From Onchocerca lupi (Eukaryota > Nematoda > Chromadorea > Rhabditida > Onchocercidae), in NCBI GenBank assembly GCA_028564675.1, contig JAOVVO010000260.1, positions 37,162 through 101,161 of the forward strand: a DNA stretch of 64,000 bases, read 5' to 3'. The notes beneath the pieces were generated by a model. The model had not been told where the DNA came from, ran no database searches, and worked only from the letters and a program-made list of their open reading frames with translations. A program made the translations under genes and the position numbers. Position 1 is the stretch's first letter, and every line of letters begins with the position of its first letter. Of the stretch, positions 54,549-64,000 are shown one piece after another.

Positions 54549-54905
54549 TCTGACCAATATGATTTTCTGTAGTCCAAAACTAAACTTATCAATTAAATTA
54601 TCCAAATTGCACTTTGTAATAGGATTGAAATACTAATCTATTCGGCTTTTCATTTTAAGCTTTTCTTCCCCCGAAATATAATTAAAGCATCTTAATTTCC
54701 ATAGAATTAAATGGTTGATAACCATCGCAATAAATATGTGAGACAGAATTTTAATAAAAACTTTTGTGATTTTACTTATAGCTATTCTAAAAAAACCATA
54801 ATGAACTGAATAGATTAGTGTTTCAATCCTATTACAATGTGCAATTTGGATAATTTAATTGATAAGTTTAGTTTTGGATTATAGAAAATTATATTGGTAA
54901 GAAAA
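54549..54905. repeat. Long inverted repeat (foldback/MITE-like), 95-bp arms
   Basis: Left arm about 54549-54643 and right arm about 54808-54905 are reverse complements. Within the core 70 bases (from CCAAAACTAAACTTATCAAT leftwards in the left arm) only two mismatches were counted by eye. The outer 25 bases show a few more. The spacer is about 165 bases and non-coding. The whole unit is about 357 bp, the size of a MITE or a foldback element. A transcript would form a long hairpin. No clear target-site duplication was found. Confidence 0.88.
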
Positions 54906-55211
54906 CAATGTGCATTCAAGACTGAAAAAATTATCTACGAAAAATTAATTTCGTCAATAATTATTTGAACTGGAAATTAAATTATTAAAGCTTTAAAGAA
55001 ATTAGTAAATGCAACAACATTTTCTGCCAAGATGAAAAAAGTGGTAATTTTTTGGCTAACTTCTTAACTCGCAAGCAGATCGATGCATAATATAGCAAAT
55101 AACATATTGTTTATCGATATAAGTGAGGACAAACTTTGGCAATAAAATGATCCATTTTCCCGCAAAAATCAATTATGGTGACAGTATCACTAACAATTCC
55201 ATAACAGTAGT

Positions 55212-56591
55212 TCAAAGCATGCCAATTTTCCTCAGATTTTTTTCAATGATCGGAATGATGACATTATCCAAAATTATTTGAACTGACCGGTATCAATGGC
55301 ACATGTTTGATGCACATAAATTGTTTTATCCGGATAAGTATTTAATGCTTCAAAACGTTTTCTTATGAAAGCTACCGAATCTTTGTATGTTTCAAGCCTT
55401 GAAACATATTTTAAAACATGCTTAATTAATTCACCTAGAAATACCAGAGTCAAATATTGAAACTTCCAAAAAACAATAGATATGCCTTGCAGAAATATTG
55501 TCTTCAAATGATTTTGAATTTTCTCATATTTTCAATTGTTCATAAAAAGATTTTAGAATTTTTTAATTTTCTTCGAGATTTAAAAGCATCAAATAAAGAC
55601 ATAATTTTAATTGATTCAGAAAATTTCTAGAAATTATAAGAATGCAGAAAATCTTAGTGATATTTTGTCACCAATTTAAACAGGAATAATACCGTGCTAT
55701 TCATACTACTAGTATTTTTTATTATTTGTGATAATTATTTTGATAATAATGATTTTTTCTGTGAAAAGCTATTATTATTTGTGATAAGTAGGATTTTCGT
55801 ATGTTCAATAACTTGGGCAACTGACCGTTGTACTGAGGCAAGACAATCTTGATTGGTTTTATCTTAATTTTTCCCATAAACAAATCCTTTTTATTCAAAA
55901 ATAAAATAATAGAGGTATTAATAAACCATCGACTATTACATATCGATTCATATAAACGCATACTTTCCAATATACGATTCTGAAGCGAGGAAGCGTATAA
56001 AATTTATGTGTTGATACCGTAACTTATCCTGTTACAATCAGATGAAGGAATTTGACTCTCTTAAGAGCGAAGTTTCAATTAATTCGATAAGAACTAGCAG
56101 TACTATTATCTTCAAATAAAACTTCGGCATATTCGCTAATAGCTGCAACGTATATAACAGCATTGACATCCTCAAAGCAATGAATCCATTTCCTTCGCTC
56201 TGATCGTTGTCCACCTACATCAAATATCCTGAATTAGATTCCAACAAAGTCGTTTTGAAAGAAATATGTATTAAATTTTCTCTTAATTAACGGATCAATC
56301 GTTTAAGATGTCAATAGCTATAAAAGAATTTTGAGTCCTATTAATTGGTTGACGTGCCAAGTTAAATTGTTTACATTAATTTCACACTTGAATTCAACAG
56401 AAAAGTAAAAACTTATGCTATGATGCTGAAATCTGCAAAACTTTCTACTTATGAATACAAACCTAAATCGGATATTTCTAATAATAAAGTTAACTTCTAC
56501 AATTCCAGTCGTTTTCATTCTCGTTAGCAATACATCTCATTCACTAAGTTTATAATCCAAAGCTGCTATCCGATTAATTTTGTCGAAGAGA
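55212..56591 (-). pseudogene. Heterotrimeric G-protein alpha subunit relic, 5'-truncated
   Basis: G-alpha subunits bind GTP and relay GPCR signals. Four exon-like blocks on the minus strand: 56591-56463 (DKINRIAALDYKLSE, stop, DVLLTRMKTTGIVEVNF: switch I), 56228-56099 ([20 protein letters not shown]: switch II, G3), 55979-55826 ([15 protein letters not shown], then [13 protein letters not shown]4 NKKD), and about 55415-55212 (DSVAFIRKRFEALN, TCAIDT G5, then a helix 5-like end IIEKNLRKIGML-stop). Defects: TGA at 56539-56537 inside the first block; a one-base frameshift just after TCAIDTGQFK; the 56099 junction needs a GC donor; the last splice is out of phase. The P-loop exon (GAGESGKS-type) was not found up to 58.7 kb. 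Order and spacing otherwise match a real G-alpha gene, so this looks like a formerly intron-containing gene that decayed in place or an incomplete duplicate. Confidence 0.75.
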
Positions 56592-57549
56592 CTGCAAATA
56601 ACGATCACTCTTCTACGAACTCCAAACATATAATAAAACAGAACATAACATCCATATAACTTTAATTTCTAATCAAGAATGAAATTGAAACTTGAAACAA
56701 AAATAATGGGTACCTACAGCAAATTTCGGAGAATAATAATATTTTGGATGAAAAGGATTTTGTACATTTTTTTTTTTTTTTTGACTTAGTTCATATTTGT
56801 ACATAAATTTAGAAAAACAGATGAAGTTAGACAAGACATCCAATCTATTGCTATTAATATTTAATTTAAAAAAAGCCTGAAACACTTCTCAATCTATTCA
56901 TCGATAATCTAAAAATCACTGTGTTATTCCGCGGTATAAATTATATTCATGTTTCAGTGTTGTTTGGCAGAAATTTAAATCATCAAATAGTTGAGGCCTT
57001 TCTTCCACCACATTTCCCTATCTCTAGGTTCCATCCAACAGCAGACTAGTCCATCGCTATTCATTTTGTAGATTAATCGAAAATTAGAGTTCTGTGCAGC
57101 AGTCTAATGCTTGTGTTATGGCATAGATATAAAATGAAGTTAAACTAGAATTATTCATAGTAGCTCTCTATAAATGTATTAACTTATTTGACCTCAAATC
57201 ATTACCAGAATGAGATTTTTTTGAAATATCTTTTATTCATAAACACGAAAAAGGACATTATATGATTTCAACCTTTTTTTTTGGGATAAAAAATTCCATT
57301 AGTAATTTTCAAAAGAATCTAGGAATGCAAACTAAAGTTTCTGTAGCAAACTGAATCAGTTGCCAACACTGATTATTGTGAACTTCAATGGGCATCGAAG
57401 TGTATGATGTGTACAGCTTAATGAGCAACTTTGCCATTAATTTATTTACAGATGAATATCTCTCTCTATCAGTGCCACTTATCTATAATCAATAAATACG
57501 ACTAAATAATACATAGGTCGTTAGTGGTGTTATAAAGATCACAGAATAG

Positions 57550-57639
57550 TAGTAAGGACGATTGATTTCCTCACTTGAATCCATTGATTAAAATTCCTAT
57601 CACGTGCTAAACCAAAATTGGAAACTTTTGCTTCTCTAA
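57550..57639 (-). pseudogene. Possible receptor-kinase activation-loop fragment (DFG changed to NFG)
   Basis: After an acceptor-like TATTAG, the minus strand reads EAKVSNFGLARDRNFNQ... for about 30 codons before TGA. The first twelve residues resemble the (A)KVGDFGLARD block of ROS/ALK/insulin-type receptor kinases, with Asn in place of the metal-binding Asp. No catalytic loop (HRD) or APE motif was found on either side, so it is at best an isolated decayed exon. Chance similarity is possible. Confidence 0.25.
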
Positions 57640-58383
57640 TAATACAAAATATTAACATTAACAAATATTTTTGCATCTTGCTGCAACTTATACTCTGTTG
57701 AAGTTGTACGGACTAGATGAAGAAATAATTCAGTGAAAAAGAGCTATTAGTTACTAATAGAGGAACTTTTAAAAATCAAAAAATGAAGAATAAAATAAAT
57801 GTAAATGCGTCCAGACTAATTTCGAGAAAAAATTGGAGCTATAAGAAGATTCAAGCAATATTGAAATACGCCAAAGGAAACACGTAATAGATTGAGGGAC
57901 TACTGTTGAAGAAGGGAATTAATTAGTTGCATAGTTATCTATCATTCCGAAGAATGACGCTGTCACTGGTGGGAAGTGAAATTCAATTTTGCTGGTTTTC
58001 TCGCATTAAACTGAATTAGATGAGATCGAAGTTGTTGTAAATTGTAATATTTCATAGGATAACTTCTCTAACTTTACTCCTTCCTAATGATAATTTGGAT
58101 AATGTCAAATACGGCACAACAATTTCCCCTCACGGCTTCTTTAAAATTGAACGCCGAATATTTCTATTAATGTTCATTCATCCAGTGAAACATCGAATTT
58201 TCATATCTGGTGCAAATTACAGTTTGTATTACTGGCAGTTTGTTGATCAGCGGTATATCACGTGGAGGAAGCGGTAAATATTGTGATGATGTTGGTTGCC
58301 CTGTAAATTTATTGTTCAGTAACTGGAGCGGGCTATGTTGGCGTTGTCGGCTCCAGCTAGCCAATTTTTGAACGTTTTTAAAC

Positions 58384-58447
58384 ACGCGCCTATTCGAATG
58401 CAACGTTGTATCAAAATTTCAAATCAATCGGTGAAGAACTTGAAAGT
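58384..58447 (-). repeat. Inverted copy of the dispersed 60-bp repeat
   Basis: On the minus strand this reads AAGTTCTTCACCGATTGATT, then TGAAATTTTGATACAACGTT, then GCATTCGAATAGGCGCGT. It is the cleanest copy in the window and lies in opposite orientation to the direct copies at 49.0-49.7 kb, about 9 kb away across the Helitron relic. Confidence 0.8.
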
Positions 58448-58768
58448 TATATGACAAGTAACACGAAACATCTACACTTTTATTTATACAGATCAATAAT
58501 TTTTTTGTTTATTTTTGACTTCATTGAAACTAGCACATTGTTGTATAATAATATCACTATGCATCACTGACGCACTCTGACTGAAGGATGAATCGTTTCC
58601 ATGGTAATTTCTACTCCAGTATTATTCATACTGTTTTTTAAGATCAATCTTAATCTATGTAATCGAGTAGTGTTGCAAAATTTTTTGAGGAAGAATATAA
58701 AAACTTATATAATTTGCAGGATTACCATGGAAGTAACAGTGCTACTGCTTTTAGTGAATTAATCTCGG

Positions 58769-59434
58769 ATGAAGAAAATATTCCCTTTATTTCAAACACT
58801 GTGCAGATTTAGTGCAGGACAGCGAACCTTATTGGGACTTACAAGAAGTGTGGATGATGCGAGAGCGGATGTTATTTCGATGAATGTTGAAACGAGTTCA
58901 AAAAGTATTATACAGTTGAAGGATGTTGGTGGTAAGAGGATAATTTGTTTTTCTTGTTTTCTTTTGACAAATTCTAACTGTTATATGATAAATAGCTTCT
59001 TTTATATGATATGAATTGTTTCGTTACTTAATTTTTCATATCTTTTAATTATTCTTTCAATCAGATAATGCGATGAGATTTGTTTGATGACCATAAGATT
59101 AGAAAATGATGCTGGTTTCATAAGAATTTTTTGAGATTTGAATTATTTTTGAAAAAATATTCTTCTTTCATCAGTTCTGACTTAACATTTCATCCAGGCA
59201 GAGGCATTTAAGAATAATGATTCATATAAATTTCAACAGCAGAAGCTTTTTTAATTATTGCTATGTTTATCAACTGGTTAATTGTATGATTCGAGTCAAT
59301 TTTTTTACTGTCGTTCGAAAAATATGAAAACATCACAAAGGAGGTCAAAGACTAACGATAATTTATTGATAACGTTTCCTGAGTTTCAACAGAGTAATAT
59401 GAAATTTGATTTCTTTACTGTATTGAATTTTTTC

Positions 59435-59472
<38 letters not shown>

Positions 59473-62400
59473 CATTTCGCGGCAGGAAACATCAGCATTT
59501 TTGAGAAAAACAAGAAGCACAGCGTTGATTAAAGGAACTTTCAGCGAAAAGAGTACGATTGAAATACAGCGGAGTTTTACCCCAAAAAGCAGTTGTTGGC
59601 TTATGGAATGCACTTACATCATGTTCCAGAAACCCAAAAATTCTTCAATCTGAAGCTGATCAGGTGCGGATTATTTTTCCTTTGATTTTTTAAATACCCA
59701 ACTTTATTTTTATCAATTATTTGTGAACTCAGTCATTTTATCTATATAAAGTTTTATGTGTTTTTAAAGTCACTTTAAATATTTACTTTTTGATGTTCGA
59801 TAAAATATTTTATACAAAAGAAAAAGTTAAGAAATAATGATCCATCGGTAGTGATCTTTTCACCGGTATATGATTAAGTATCATTATTCAATAATTGCAA
59901 ATTTCATTTTCTTCAATCAATAATACTGCATATAAATAAAGGCATTAGTTCATGTAGGATTCTTTTTGTTTTATCATTGATTATCTTTTTTTACTTCTAT
60001 ATTCCAAAATAATAGATATTTGTTTTACTCTAAGATATGCAAAATATTGGGTAGTTTTGTTAATTGTTAGCGTTCTCATGGGATTATCTTTTGGATTGCA
60101 ATCGTTGTTGTCGTCGCGCTTTTGATTTTGATAAAATGAAAAAATTGCATAGATATTATGTTAATGCTATTAAATTGCGATCATTTAAAATTTCTAGTTA
60201 AAGAAAAAACTGGATCAGCGTCAGTTTCCGGCATCACCAGAAGAAGTACAAGATGCACGTCATGAAATTAAGAAAATATTGGAAGCTGAAGATGGATTTC
60301 CGGATCGCAATTCTGTCAGTCAGAAAGTTGTTAGTTTCAATTTTGTGGTTTTTTTTTTTTTTTTTCTACAATTCATCTTAACTTTCATGTGTTTCAAAAA
60401 CAAATTGAAACTAAATTAAATTTAAATTTCATAAACCAGTTAAATCTTTAAATTTTTTTCGGCCACAAATTTTAGAAATTTGGACTCAGTATAATGCATC
60501 ATATCAACAATAAGTGTTTGAAGTTTAAAATTCAGACAAGATTGGGAGATTCGATTATTTCATGAAATTTAATTTAGCTGGAAGCATTCGATTTGGAAGT
60601 GAAAAAAAAAGCAAATAAATTATTGCGCCGTACGAGGTATAATTGGAAGCCACTGGACTTTAAAACGCGTGAACGTGCTGCAGTTTATGCATTAGCCAGG
60701 TTCATATTTTATTTTTTTGGAAGGAACATTTCAGTAAAATCATGGTTTATTGTTCACATAGACGCAGGTGCTGTTTACTTCATCTGTCAACAATTAGCTT
60801 TTCTTATCTAATTTTTCTGATTGGACATCATTTTTGCTTTCAAGAATACTCTAAATGCATAGGATAGTATCGTCAGTGCAATTATTATTAATGTTTTTCA
60901 ATTCATCTTGAAGTGTTTGCTTTATTATCTCGCTTAATCAATGCTCTGATGCGAAACAATATGATATAATATGATTTGAATTACTAAGATTTGTTTCAGT
61001 GCACTGATTCTCCACAGTTATAATTTCTTATTTTCATAAAGCATCATTTGACCAATTTTTTTAAAGTACTTACTTGAGGAATGATAATGAAAAAGCAGTC
61101 ATTATATGTTTAAGTATTCCCTTATTTCATAATTTTCAGAATTGTGCCTAATTATGCTGAAGTTCATTTTGTATTGCAAGAATTTAAGAATAATGGATAC
61201 ATCCCAGAAACAGTTTTGGATTACGGAAGTGGTTCCGGTGCAGCATTTTGGGCCGCATTCGAACAGTGGGGAGAACGAGTCAAAAATTATCAGTTAATCG
61301 ATTCAAATGAAGAAATAAGTCAGTTTTGCATGGATGTTTTAAGGGTATGTTTGTCCATTTTTTATCAGTTTTTGTAACTTCACAATTTTTTTATGATATT
61401 ATTTAATAAATAGTTTTTCTTTATCTCATTAGAGGTAAAATGAATTGTTACTAACTTAAAATTCACCATGTTCTATTGTAAGATTTCCTATATTAAATTC
61501 AAAATCTGTGGAAATATATATATATATATATATTCCAAAAGGATCATGAATAAAATTTCTCGCCAAAACTGTAGGTCTTAGCGCAAATATAAAATATATA
61601 TATATATATGTTAATGTTTGGTAGACTCCTTAATTTTAGGGTAATGGCGAAAACAGTCGGCATCCTTTTGTGCATCCAAATATTAGTTTCCGGAAATTTT
61701 TAGCGCCATCGCTAACTAATACTTTTGATGTGATAATCGTGCATCGTCTTCTTGCTGAATTGGCTTCCGAAGAATCACGTACTGAATTGCTAACAAATTT
61801 ATGGAAGCGAACGAATAAGTGAGTCGGTGTAATCCTTGAATCGTTTGTCCTTTTTGAATGAATAGTTTTAAAAGTATCAGAAATATAAAAATTTAGAAAT
61901 TTTTAAAAAGAATTTTGTGGAAATAATGAGAATTCGAAAATTTTCAAAAACTATAAAGTAGCTACTATCAAGGTATTTGGTATTGATCGATGGAAGTTGT
62001 AAAGGTGGCTATAATGCTTTGATGGGAGCCAGAGATTACATCCTTATGGGTGGCTGTGAACTTCATCGAGAACAAACTCGGCAAATACTGATGGAAGCAA
62101 ACGTATTGGATGAAGAAGCAGAATGTATCTTGACTGATCAGCAATTGTCGAATTATATGCGTTATAATCTTATTAAAAATATGGTACGCTTAGAGTATTT
62201 GAGATCTAAGGAATGGTGTAATGCTTCAGTGATTCAAGACTATAGCAGCCTATGTACAACTTTTATTTTCTAGTACAACTGACAGCTATTTTGGATGTAT
62301 CGATTTAAGTAAAAAATCGATTATAATATAATTTTATTTTCTTTACTTACCGAATTGTTATCTTTGCACATTCATGCAAGAAGCGATTTTTTTTAAATTA

Positions 62401-63666
62401 ATTGATTCCAGCTTCCACCAAACACAGTTTTGCCAACCAGATTAGAACCTGGATATGTGTTTGCTCCATGTCCACATGATCAAGGATGTCCGAAAAATGT
62501 GGAAAAAGCAAAGTTAGTCCTATACTCGTATGTTGAAAATTTGGTGGCCTTGTTCACTTCAGTTTAATTAATTTTTTATTTATTTTTTGTTTCCACATCA
62601 CTCAAGTAACCTGGAATTGGAATTATTTTCAATAAATACATTTATTAAGTGAAATTCTTCTGTTCCAGAGATGTATGCAGTTTTTCAACTCAGTGGAATG
62701 TATTAAGAGCTGATGGACGGAAACAGATTTTTAATACTGAAACGGGGTCATTCTCATATGTTATTATGGCTAAAGGAGCAAGACCTCATCAGATCCCTGA
62801 AAGTAGACTTCTGACGGTTCGTTTATTTCAAATTAAAACAGAAAGGATATAAATTGAATCATTTATCTGTTTTGGCAAATAGTTTGAAAGCTGCCAAAGT
62901 AAATAAGATCTTAAATACAATTTTTTAAAAATATTTAATTTTGCTTATGAGAACATTAAAACTGATAAGTATATAGTCTGTTTATTGATAGACCACTTCT
63001 CTTCAACTCTTTAAACTTTATCTTTCTTGACTTCAGTTAAAGCGTGGCGGAGGACATGTCTGCTGCACAGTTTGCACACCATTTTGTGGTATACAGCGTT
63101 TCACAATATCCAAAAGTATGGGCAAAATTTACAAATTGGTCAAAAATGTTAAAACAGGCAGAGTGCTGCCATTTGAGGTTACTTTTTACAATTTTTTTCC
63201 CTGATCCTGCTTAACAAAATATACGTCTTGCAATTAACAAAGATAAATGTTTATTTTTTCGTATCTATGGTTGATGAAGTTCCGTAAGATTTAAGAAACT
63301 AATAAAATTGTAATTATAATCTAATTATACATTGCTAAGGTTATTTTTTATTGCTACATTGCTAAGGTTATTTTTTATTTTCGTATCTATGATTGATGAA
63401 ATTCCGTAAGATTTAAGAAACTAATAAAATTGATCCACAAATTTGTTAGAGATAAGAATGACTTGCAAATTTATTAAAGATAAGTGAAACTTCTCGCTTC
63501 GACTTATCGATGAAAACTTATAGCAAAATAAGTTTTCTTTGTTTAGGTGAAAACTATGGGATCCGATTCGGAGTTCGATGTTTATGAAGAAGCAGTAAAG
63601 GAATGTGGAGAGGAAAAGGCAAAAACGCGCCAAGAATGTAATGGAGAAAAATCCTCCCGTAGCTAA
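58769..63666 (+). CDS. METTL17: METTL17/Rsm22-type mitochondrial ribosome assembly factor, complete, 11 exons
   Basis: METTL17/Rsm22 proteins act in the mitochondrial matrix in small-subunit ribosome assembly and carry an Fe-S cluster (family knowledge). Exons: 58769-58931, 59545-59663, 60198-60329 (donor could be at 60326), 60578-60699, 61140-61344, 61640-61818, 61973-62183, 62412-62512, 62669-62816, 63037-63177, 63547-63666. All join in phase to about 546 residues, longer than human METTL17 (about 456). The start ATG follows an in-frame stop, and the first 25 residues (KKIFPLFQTLCRFSAGQR) look like a mitochondrial presequence. Fold: RERAAVYALARIVPNYAEV, then SAM-site-like VLDYGSGSGAAFWAA (about residue 204), DVIIVHRLLAEL, YLVLIDGSCKGG. 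Cluster Cys: CPHDQGC (about 397 and 403), CSF (about 414) and CCTVC (about 469-473). The tail is acidic/basic and hydrophilic. Confidence 0.93.
59438..59470. repeat. Homopolymer A run of 33 bases in METTL17 intron 1
   Basis: Uninterrupted A run inside the first intron, about 75 bases before exon 2. Its length is likely variable or error-prone. The open frame running through it (59282-59653) is not coding; the real exon 2 uses a different frame. Confidence 0.9.
61514..61609. repeat. Two (TA)n microsatellites in METTL17 intron 5
   Basis: Runs of alternating T/A at about 61514-61533 and 61594-61609, separated by 60 bases of unique sequence. The intron lies between exons ending at 61344 and starting at 61640. 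Confidence 0.9.
63251..63432 (+). repeat. Tandem duplication inside the last METTL17 intron
   Basis: A 60-base segment containing TTCGTATCTATG(G/A)TTGATGA and CCGTAAGATTTAAGAAACTA occurs at 63251-63310 and again at 63370-63432 with a few changes. Between the copies, CATTGCTAAGGTTATTTTTT is itself duplicated (63330 and 63354). It is purely intronic, between exons 10 and 11. Confidence 0.92.
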
Positions 63667-63885
63667 CTTTGCTTCATTTTTATTAGTATTTCTTTTTTAT
63701 TGTTATTGTTGAAGTTCCCTTGTGTCATTATGCTTTTTAATATTCACAGCAAAATATAATAGTGAAGTAATCTTAATATGAATTATATCTATAATTTATT
63801 TTGTATTTTGGCCTTTTACAATGAAATACGGGAAAAATTTCAGTTTGTATTGTAAAACAATTGTATAATATACCGATGCCTTATT

Positions 63886-63891
63886 AATAAA
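63886..63891 (+). terminator. Polyadenylation signal AATAAA of METTL17
   Basis: Canonical AATAAA 220 bases after the METTL17 stop at 63666, followed by an A-rich stretch. The 3' UTR of about 230 bases holds no other feature. Confidence 0.65.
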
Positions 63892-63983
63892 TGATAAAAA
63901 TAAAAAAATCAAATCTTCATGACTGTTTTATCTTTAGATGCAAGTTTTTCCGTTTCTACTATATTCAGTGATGTTCGCTCTTC

Positions 63984-64000
63984 ATATATATATATATATA
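63984..64000. repeat. (TA)n microsatellite at window end
   Basis: Alternating A/T from about 63984 to the last base; it continues beyond the window. Confidence 0.85.

Larger units (their letters stand above)
56592..58768. other. Intergenic, gene relics and METTL17 5' flank
   Basis: No intact gene. It contains a short kinase-like frame (57639-57550, minus), one inverted copy of the dispersed repeat (58384-58447), and a small palindromic pair CCATGGTAAT (58598) / ATTACCATGG (58722) just before METTL17. The METTL17 promoter should lie in the last few hundred bases. The missing 5' part of the G-alpha relic was searched for here and not found. Confidence 0.55.

Noticed and set aside
59282..59653. 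123-codon frame through the A run in METTL17 intron 1
   Set aside because: It crosses a 33-base poly-A. The true exon 2 (59545-59663) uses another frame that matches the family and the splice phase.
1..64000. Possible bacterial endosymbiont insertion, tRNA/rRNA genes or CRISPR arrays
   Set aside because: I saw no intronless bacterial-type genes, no tRNA cloverleaf-like sequence and no regularly spaced repeats. This was an eye scan, not a covariance-model search.

Overview
The window is nuclear DNA of a multicellular eukaryote, very probably a parasitic (filarial/spirurid-type) nematode. It is strongly AT-rich. The genes are broken into many short exons with GT-AG introns of roughly 150-500 bases, and the recognisable proteins have nematode orthologues (ROL-3, cornichon, PTIP/PIS-1). 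The species is not determinable by eye. No bacterial operon, CRISPR, tRNA or rRNA was seen. Exon boundaries below were worked out by hand from splice sites and codon phase.

Layout: (1) 1-13,111, minus strand: a 40-exon ROS1/ROL-3-type receptor tyrosine kinase, from signal peptide to the middle of the kinase domain, where the window edge cuts it. (2) 15,109-16,407, minus: a complete four-exon cornichon gene. (3) 16.4-21.7 kb: intergenic, with a 43-bp tandem repeat and one copy of a dispersed repeat. (4) 21,728-48,015, plus: a PTIP/PAXIP1-like gene with a Pro/Ser/Gln-rich N-terminal half, four C-terminal BRCT domains, a 14-kb intron, and a probable frame-preserving cassette exon at 34.7 kb. (5) 48.9-52.2 kb: a repeat-rich block with a decayed Helitron Rep gene, short direct repeats and copies of the dispersed repeat. 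(6) 52.2-58.7 kb: otherwise gene-poor, with a 95-bp-arm inverted repeat and a minus-strand G-protein alpha subunit relic. The relic has an in-frame stop and a 3' frameshift. (7) 58,769-63,666, plus: a complete eleven-exon METTL17/Rsm22-type mitochondrial ribosome-assembly factor.

The four intact genes do not form one pathway. They cover a moulting/epidermal receptor kinase, an ER cargo receptor, a chromatin/DNA-damage BRCT scaffold, and a mitochondrial ribosome factor. The unusual material is the mobile-element block, the pseudogenes between PTIP and METTL17, and several splice anomalies. I did not find a convincing wholly new biological system.
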